Part shown: positions 57,440 to 64,000 of the stretch, piece by piece | How the letters are laid out: the number at the start of each line of letters is the position of its first letter | How positions within the stretch are numbered: the stretch's first letter is position 1 | Origin: Erodium maritimum | Taxonomy: Eukaryota > Streptophyta > Magnoliopsida > Geraniales > Geraniaceae | Direction: 5' to 3' | DNA length: 64,000 nucleotides | Assembly: GCA_963921825.1 (NCBI GenBank) | Contig: OY997588.1 | Coordinates: 131,471,203-131,535,202 of the forward strand | Made by a program: the position numbers and the translations under genes | The notes under the pieces: generated by a model | What the model saw: only the letters and a program-made list of their open reading frames with translations | The model's database searches: none | Told to the model about the DNA's origin: nothing

Positions 57440-60400
57440 TTACTCAAGCGATCGTGCGATTCTGACCATCACTACCTCCGATACTCAACAAGGGTTAACT
57501 CTCTGCATTCCCTCGTTATCTCTCCTTCGTTTTTTCGTCCGTATCAGTGAGTTCTCTCCCTATGATCTGTTTTTCTCTTTGGTTTTTATGTTGTGTATTT
57601 TATGGCCTCGTCTGGTTTTGGTTCTTTGTGACTGTTTGGGAACGTGACAATGGCTGTATGTATGGCATGGAATTATCGTGGGTTGGGTTCGGATCATAAT
57701 AGACAACAACTCGGTGATTTGGTGAGGAAAGTTAAACCGGATCTTCTGTTTCTATCTAAAACCTATCATTCCAAGGCAAGTAAATCACGTTCTCAGTTGG
57801 CGTTGTTACGACGTAAACTTTCCTTTCATGGGGGTACGAGTAGACCAATGGAAAACTGAAAGGGCGGGGTAATGCTATTGTGGTCGGGCAAATGTCGGGT
57901 AAACGTAGTAGAGGTAACACAAACCCACATTGACGTGCATGCTTATTTTGAGCAGGATCAACCATTACGTTTTACAGGCATCTATGGGGAACCGGCAAGG
58001 GAATTCTGTTATCGAACCTGGAATTTACTCTGCCGATTGGAAAGGAACGATCATATAAGGGATTGGCTACTCATGGGTGATTTTAACAGTATTCTTCATC
58101 CGAGTGAGAAGTGAGGTGGGTGGCCGTATCCCGCTTCCCTTATCTAGAGTTTTTGGCATACCTTGAATGTCATTGGAGTTCAGGACATCCCCATGGATGG
58201 TTATCAGTTCACGTGGACAAAAGGGTTGGACCCAGCTACAAAGTTGGAGGTTTGGATGGACAGGGCCCTCATGTCCCCATCTCTTCGGAGCAGATGTCCC
58301 CAAGCAAGACTGCAGAATATGGGATATACTACATCTGACCATATGCCGATCACTCTTCATCTGAAAAAGGAGGCACAGGTTCAAATGGAAAGACAGTTTC
58401 GCTTTGAGAATGCTTGGATTGCAGAACCAGAGTGTGGTAGGCTGATACAACAAGAATGGGCTAAGCCAACTGGGCGACATATCAAAACAGTTATAAAAGA
58501 AGTGAGTAAGTGACTAGATGCTTGGGGATAAAATGTGTACAAAGATACAACAAACACAATCCGCAGATGCCAGCAAAAATTACAGGTTTTGAATGACAAG
58601 AGAGATAGGCCAGGAATCAAACTACAATTGGCTATACAAAGACAGTATGAACGGGCACTCTCGAAGAAAGATATTTTCTGAAGATAACGTGTCAAGCAAC
58701 ATTGGTTAGCATAGGGGGATAGAAATACGAAGTTTTTTATGGTCATGACTAGAAAGCGTCAAACGAGAAATGATATCAAAGTGTTAGAAACAGAGGATGA
58801 CATTTTAGTCACGTGGGATAATGGGATGCAATCATTATTGATTAGGTATTTTGAGGACATTTTCATTGCTGGACCCGTAGGAGTGGAAGCCCTACCGATC
58901 AACATCCTGAACATGATCACGGAGGAATAGAATATGACCTTGGGTGTGGATGTCTCGTTGAGGAGGTTAGGACAACGGTGTTCTAGATGGGTCCAAATAA
59001 ATCCCCTAGACCGGACGGTCTTAATCCAATGTTCTATCAGTAATATTGGTCCACTATTAGTCATTTTTATTTTAAGAAAAACACACAAATCATTAGTTTC
59101 AGAAAATATTGGCATTCATTTGGTCTCAATTCACCAGATATATGCCACAAAACACGCCTAAAACCCAACCAGAATCAATAAAATTACATAGTTTTCTTCT
59201 TTAAAAATTCAAATCTGTTACTTTTTTTTATCAGCAAATTTTTCTTTTATTAATAGTCAAGTTCTCAAAAATTCAAATCTGTTACTAATATCATTGAGTT
59301 ATTGTATTTTACAAAACCCAAAACCACTAGTACATGCCTCAAAACAACCATCAATAACCCACGTACTATTACACTGATAGAAATCAAATTAGTCATTCAT
59401 CACAATCCAAACCTAAACAATACAATATAAAGCTAAAAAAATCATTAAGAAAGAGGCCTCCTCACGCCGTGATGACCTCGGACTATGGAGCTTCGATGTT
59501 GGGTCATCGTTGCAAGTCCCACGCTGTCGTGTCTCGCCAATTATGGCCACAAGCTTCTCCCCCAAAATCAAAGGTTCCTGAGCAACGTCTTGGTACAGTC
59601 GTCATTGCCAGAACACACAACAAAACCCGTGCTAGGGGTGAAGGGGTACGATGGCTAGGTATTCCAGAACTAAGAACCCCTACCGTACCTAGGCGTACCC
59701 AACCAAATGGGCTGAAGTAGAAAACGCAGTCTTCAATACACCCTCGATCGTATCCTGAGTCGGATCAATCGGTGGGGCGAAAAAACGCTGAACAGAATGG
59801 GAAAGGAAGTTATGGGAAAGGAGGTTATGGTAAAGTCAGTACTCCAATCTATTCATACGTATGTCATGAGTGGGATGCCATTTCTGTAAGGACTATAAGA
59901 CAAAATTAATATGGCTTTTGCCTGTTTCTACTGGAGTTCCTCCAAGGGGAACGATAAACTGCTAATTTAACAGTTATGATCAGTCATGTCGCGACTAAAG
60001 GAGGTAGATGGTTTGGTTTTCGGAACCTTCTAGACTTCGACACTGCTCTATTAGGGAAGAAATTATGGAAGATCGTTACGGAGGAAACCAACCTAGTCCT
60101 CGTTTCCTGAAAGCCAGATACTACCCAAACTCTTCCACTGTAGAGGCTTATAAGGTCAATAACCAGAGTTTCATTTGGTGAAATATCTTTTCGGCACATG
60201 ACCTAGTCAAACAAGGGACAAGATGGTCTCTCAGGTCGGGAACAACTACCTCTGTCTCCTCCATCCCTAACTCACAGGATTAGATCCTTGTTTTTCTTCG
60301 ACTGACTAGGCTTTTAAACACAGACACGTAGCAAGACTTATGACATCAGATACAAGATAGTGGAACAAAGAGGTAATTTGCGACCTCTTCAATTGACGAG

Positions 60401-61518
60401 ACAGTACAACTATCTTAGTGATACCTATCAGTGCCTCGACATCCTTGGACTCATGATACTAGGTGGGTGAATCCTTAGGCAATTACTCATTCGATAGGCG
60501 TACGGTCCCCTTAGTCACACCCATCCAATACCAAGCTCTCCCTCGTACATTTGGAATACGATCTGGAAACTAGATGTATTCATAAAGATACACATATTCC
60601 TCTAGCGCATGTGTATAGATTTCCTTCAAGTGGCAACCGGTGTACGAATCTGTGGGCTGGAGATGTTGTACTCCTTCCCTTCATGTCAGGTTGAAGTGGA
60701 ATAGAAGATTCACTTACTCGTCTCGTGCCCGATCGTGGAAGATGGTTGGAAAATTAGTGGTTCTATCCTGCCAACCTGAGAAGATGATATAATAGAGTGG
60801 TTTCGTGAGATTCTCTCAATTAACCCACCCTCTCGTGGGGACGTGGTAGGAAGTATCCTCTGGGAATCGTGGAAGGCCAGAAACAAAAAAGTATGGGAGG
60901 ATATCACACTGCCTGCTACCACCATTAAACATACAAATTTCTTTCTCAATGCCGGATGATAGGAAGCACGAGCACGCCGTCGAAAGCTTTAGGCCCGACC
61001 TGATCGTACATCATAGGGGGTAGCTACTCATTGGTCTCTCCCCACTCAGGGTGCCCATGCCATTAATAAGGATGGAGCCCTCTTCGCCTCTTTAGGACAA
61101 ATAGAAACAGGATGGGTATGTAGGAATGACACCGTACATTTACTGAGGGAACGGTCTACTTTGTCTCTCGGCCCCAGATTCCGGGACTGGTTGACTCTTA
61201 TGCCATACAGGACGCACTGTTGTGGCCCGAGCAGGAACTGCGTCAGAGGGATCACATTAAAAGTGATTGTAAGGTTATAGTGGATATGATCAACAAACGT
61301 GGAGGTTCCTCCTCCCTTATAGGGTTAGTCGTTGCGATTGTCCTTATTATCTAATCTTGATTTCGTCAAGTGGACAACGAACAAAACAACTCATTGACTT
61401 GCCAGAACGGCTTGTTCCTCCTTTATTTAGGATTGACGAGATATCTTTATGAGTCATTTAATTGTGTTTTTATTATTGATTTATAAATAAAATGGTTACG
61501 TGTAGGGTTTAAAAAAAA
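57440..61518 (+). pseudogene. Old L1-type LINE relic
   Basis: Scattered remains are in the expected order. Endonuclease: 'WNYRGLGSDHNRQQLGDLV' from 57671, LLMGDFNSILH near 58070, then YQFTWTKG and TSDHMPITL by 58360. Pre-RT region near 58700-58930. RT start 'PRPDGLNPMFYQ' near 59010. A gap without the RT core. RT C-terminal 'SGMPF' and 'GGRWFGFRNLLDFDTALLGKKLWK' near 59870-60070. RNase H remnant 'SDCKVIVDMINK' near 61260. Many stops and frameshifts occur. An A-run at 61511-61518 may be the tail. This is much older than the LINE at 3-19 kb. Confidence 0.75.
59223..59266 (-). mobile_element. 44-bp LINE 3'-end insertion
   Basis: A T-run plus 'atcagcaaatttttc' is bounded by a perfect 20-bp duplication at 59203-59222 and 59267-59286. 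The insert is mostly tail sequence, an extreme 5' truncation. Confidence 0.85.
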
Positions 61519-61984
61519 CATGTATAGTTTGATGTCCAAGTTGTTTAGTAAAGAATTAACCGAACTATGTTCGGTTGTTGGCCCAAAAGCCCAATACTCA
61601 CGCACAATAATGTACTAACCAAGGCTGAAAAGGCCATTTCAGATTACCAATAGCTAGTCATGGACCATTAATGAGCCCTCACAATCGACGAGTCACTTAT
61701 AAAAAGAAATCGTTTACATTATGAAGCTGCAATGACGATAAGACGTACCAACTTTCGATATTGAGGTTTGGCACCAAATCACGCCTACATAAAAGCTCTC
61801 ACATTTTTCTCGTTTATTTGTCAGTTAAGACTTTGAGATGTCCGAATTAGACCATCCTCATCAACACTAAGCTTATGAATCTAGTATTTGATTTGTGCAC
61901 ATAACATCAAATAGCCTCACAACATTAATGCATGAACACTACACTATACTAATCTTTTCTTGAATTTCTATTTCATAAAAATAT
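61519..61984 (+). promoter_or_regulatory. Upstream region of the defensin gene
   Basis: Two TATA-like candidates are visible: TATAAAAA at 61699-61706 and CTACATAAAAG at 61785-61795. The second would give a 5' UTR of about 165 bp. No transcription start can be proven from sequence. The region separates a LINE relic from the gene and holds no other feature. Confidence 0.35.
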
Positions 61985-62316
61985 ATGGAGCGCTGTGGTT
62001 TGTTTGTCTCGCGTGTATTGTTTGTGCTCGTGCTTCTCTTGGCTATTGGTTATTTTTCTCTCTCCTTTTAATTATAGCGCTTCTTTTATTACGTACTGTA
62101 TTAGGTTGATTTAGTTTGGGCTATTGATTATTAATTTTGCGGAAAGGTGATGTAGAGATGGGAGTAATGGCGAGGACGTGCGAGTCACGGAGCCAGAAGT
62201 TCAAGGGAACGTGCGTAATCGATGTGAATTGTGCGTACGCGTGCCAGCAAGAAGGATTCCCCGGCGGCCACTGCAAGGGCTTCCGCCGCCGCTGCTTCTG
62301 CACTAAACCATGCTGA
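61985..62316 (+). CDS. Plant defensin (gamma-thionin family), two exons
   Basis: Exon 1 is 61985-62048 and exon 2 is 62156-62316, separated by a 107-bp phase-1 GT-AG intron, the position usual for plant defensins. Exon 1 encodes a hydrophobic signal peptide ([21 protein letters not shown]). The junction codon gives Glu, then MGVMA and the mature peptide starting [14 protein letters not shown]. The 47-residue mature part has eight Cys with spacing CX10CX5CX3CX9CX6CXCX3C, exactly the family pattern. It has the gamma-core [12 protein letters not shown] and ends TKPC before TGA at 62314. Such peptides are secreted, held by four disulfides, and usually act on fungal membranes; that role is family knowledge. 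All splice sites, cysteines and the stop are intact, so it is probably functional. It is the only convincing host gene in the window. Confidence 0.9.
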
Positions 62317-64000
62317 TTAATATCATAACTAAATCTCAGTTGTCACTAGCCAGCTTTTCAGCGATATTTTGTCTTTGTATGATTCTTGATTTCGCATGTT
62401 CCATGTCTCTATTCTCGTGAGTTATTTATTGAGTGATCGATGGAACATCTATTGAGGCCTAAAACAAAATTTGAGTCGGGGCTCTTTTTTTAAACGAGAA
62501 AATGTCAATAATTCTTCAAATTTTATATAGATTTCTTTTAGCATGATATCATTTTTATGATGAATGTTTTTTTTATATGCAATACCCATTCCTATAAAAA
62601 CAGCGGCGGCTAGGGTTGGGTTCCGCCGCCGCTAAAGGTCTTGGTATTTTGCAGAGATGGTTATGGCGAGTCTGTAAGTAGGAGGATGTTTGGTCTTAGG
62701 ACTTTTGCAGGTGATGATCGTTTTGTCTTCGTATGGACGGATTTGGCCGGCGGCAAAGGGATTGGCAATCCAACATCACGTCCCTAGGCCGCTGATGGCG
62801 GAGCACGAAGGCCGTACGAAGCACGTTGGGTTTCTTGGAGACTGGTACATAGACGAGCAAGGGAAGAAAAGGCTCAGTGTTCAGTACGCAGATGGATCTG
62901 GTTAGGAACCATGAAGGACCAGGAGGGACGGTAGGTTCGGTTACGGTCTTGTCAGTGGGGACACCATAAGCGAGGTGGAACGAGGCATGGTCGGTCTTGT
63001 GTTCGAGGACGATGATGGATTCATTTTCGTCGCTATCTACTGGGCAAGGCGGTAGAAGTAGTAGTCGTGAAGGTCATAGTGGAGGCACCAGAAGATCCGC
63101 ATCTATCATTCGTTTGGCTGCTGAGTGGACAGGTACCGTAGGGACCTTGTTCTTAGTCGGTGGCAGGATTTACCTATTTGCTGTTAGTTCTCAGACAATT
63201 ATTGGTCCGATGCCAATTTTGGGCATTGACTCAGAGTGACCTGCGGGGTCCAATGGAACACTTCAAACGTCGAGGGTGGAAAACACCCTCGCCTCGATCA
63301 ATGAGGGCTTCGAGGTCCAGTGGGGGGGGGGGGGTCTACCGGTAATACCGCCTCACTGGATGTACAGTGGCATCGGTTCCACCAAATATTGACAGAACAT
63401 TCTCCTATCAGATCGAGAATCAATAATTTTACGTTTCTAAAGGCCCTCATTATCATCAAAGGGGGGACGACATCAACTGGTTGTTCGGGAGGATGGTTAG
63501 TCCAACTGAGCCATCTCAATCCCTCGTTACAGGATTGCCTGGGTTGTCACTCTCGGGCTCCAGCAACTGTTTCGGTGGGTCCGACCAATTGATTATATTT
63601 TGAGCATATAAGTAAATTTCATTGTTAAAATTTTGAGAAATCAAAGTGGAAATATACGAAAGGGGAATACTTGGGTGGAAAGCTAAAAAAGCTAACTATA
63701 GTCTCAGATCTGACAAACTAGATCCGCGTCGTTAATCATGAAACAATATTATTGGTTTGAATCGTAGTGTCGTGAGTGACCCGAGGTTGATTTTCTGACT
63801 TGACCTAAAAATGCCTGAGATATCCGATAAGAGGACTTTGGAGGGATAACGTGCATCTAGGAAGAGCACCAAGAAATAGGGGAACCGCAATTTTGACTTT
63901 ACACCGACCTTGGTAGGCTAAGGTGTGCATCCCCACACAAACCTCGAGGGTGTCAGAGTCCCGATCCAACGTATGGAGTTGGGGGCACTGAGATTTCACC
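62317..64000. other. Unassigned sequence after the defensin gene
   Basis: 62317-62590 is AT-rich, probably the defensin 3' UTR and spacer. At 62602-62633 a perfect 9-bp inverted repeat AGCGGCGGC/GCCGCCGCT with a 14-bp loop follows 'ctataaaaac' and contains 'tagggttggg', resembling the 5' end of a retroposon. 62690-63590 has several GC-rich frames of 60-90 codons without recognisable domains. A run of 13 G lies at 63322-63334. After 63600 the sequence is AT-rich with no feature. No poly-A tail or target duplication was found, so I do not call an element. Confidence 0.4.
63322..63334 (+). repeat. Run of 13 G
   Basis: A G homopolymer in unassigned GC-rich sequence, similar to the other two long G runs in the window. 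Confidence 0.9.

Noticed and set aside
62121..62303. Minus-strand 60-codon ORF over the defensin exon
   Set aside because: It is the antisense shadow of exon 2, whose sense strand has the complete defensin cysteine pattern and splice acceptor.

Overview
This window is plant nuclear DNA, most likely from a TE-dense, gene-poor angiosperm (probably eudicot) region. The evidence is Ty1-copia and Ty3-gypsy LTR elements with initiator-Met-tRNA-type primer sites, plant L1-type LINEs, a long-TIR Mutator-like family with 9-bp target duplications, and a two-exon plant defensin gene. No species call is possible from the sequence alone.

Layout. 1-936 is the 3' part of a gypsy-type LTR. 1395-2615 is Mutator-like copy 1. 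From 2782 to 19815 a small minus-strand retroposon is split by a plus-strand LINE (about 3052-19296). That LINE is itself split by a minus-strand copia element (8517-16963). 20305-21642 is Mutator-like copy 2. 21719-34931 is a copia element with 161-bp LTRs, split by a second, plus-strand copia element (25243-33705) of the same family as the minus-strand one. 35.4-36.4 kb is unclassified retroposon-like sequence. 36372-48941 is a decayed minus-strand gypsy element; its left LTR carries a foreign gypsy LTR fragment full of minisatellites. 49.4-49.7 kb is an inverted pair of LTR ends. 50.76-54.01 kb holds three retroposon insertions with recognisable target duplications. 54832-56508 is Mutator-like copy 3. 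57.4-61.5 kb is an old LINE relic. 61985-62316 is the only convincing host gene, a plant defensin. 62.3-64 kb is unassigned.

Main points. (1) The two 1.69-kb-LTR copia copies share the same inactivating lesions: truncated gag, a zinc knuckle lacking its last Cys, an altered protease motif, an integrase triad reading N-D-K in place of D-D-E, and a missing RT YVDD block. Yet the plus copy has LTRs of equal length that match wherever compared, plus a perfect 5-bp target duplication. The family therefore looks catalytically dead but recently mobile, presumably moved in trans. (2) Three Mutator-like elements carry an internal array of a GTGTTGATAAA-type motif that has expanded to different sizes, with about 290-bp higher-order units in copy 3. 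(3) The defensin has no long open frame because an intron of about 107 bp splits it, so simple ORF scanning misses it.

Apart from the defensin, the genes here are transposon genes. They do not form a host pathway; their order records successive nested insertions. Coordinates come from reading by eye, and boundaries backed by target-site duplications are the most reliable.
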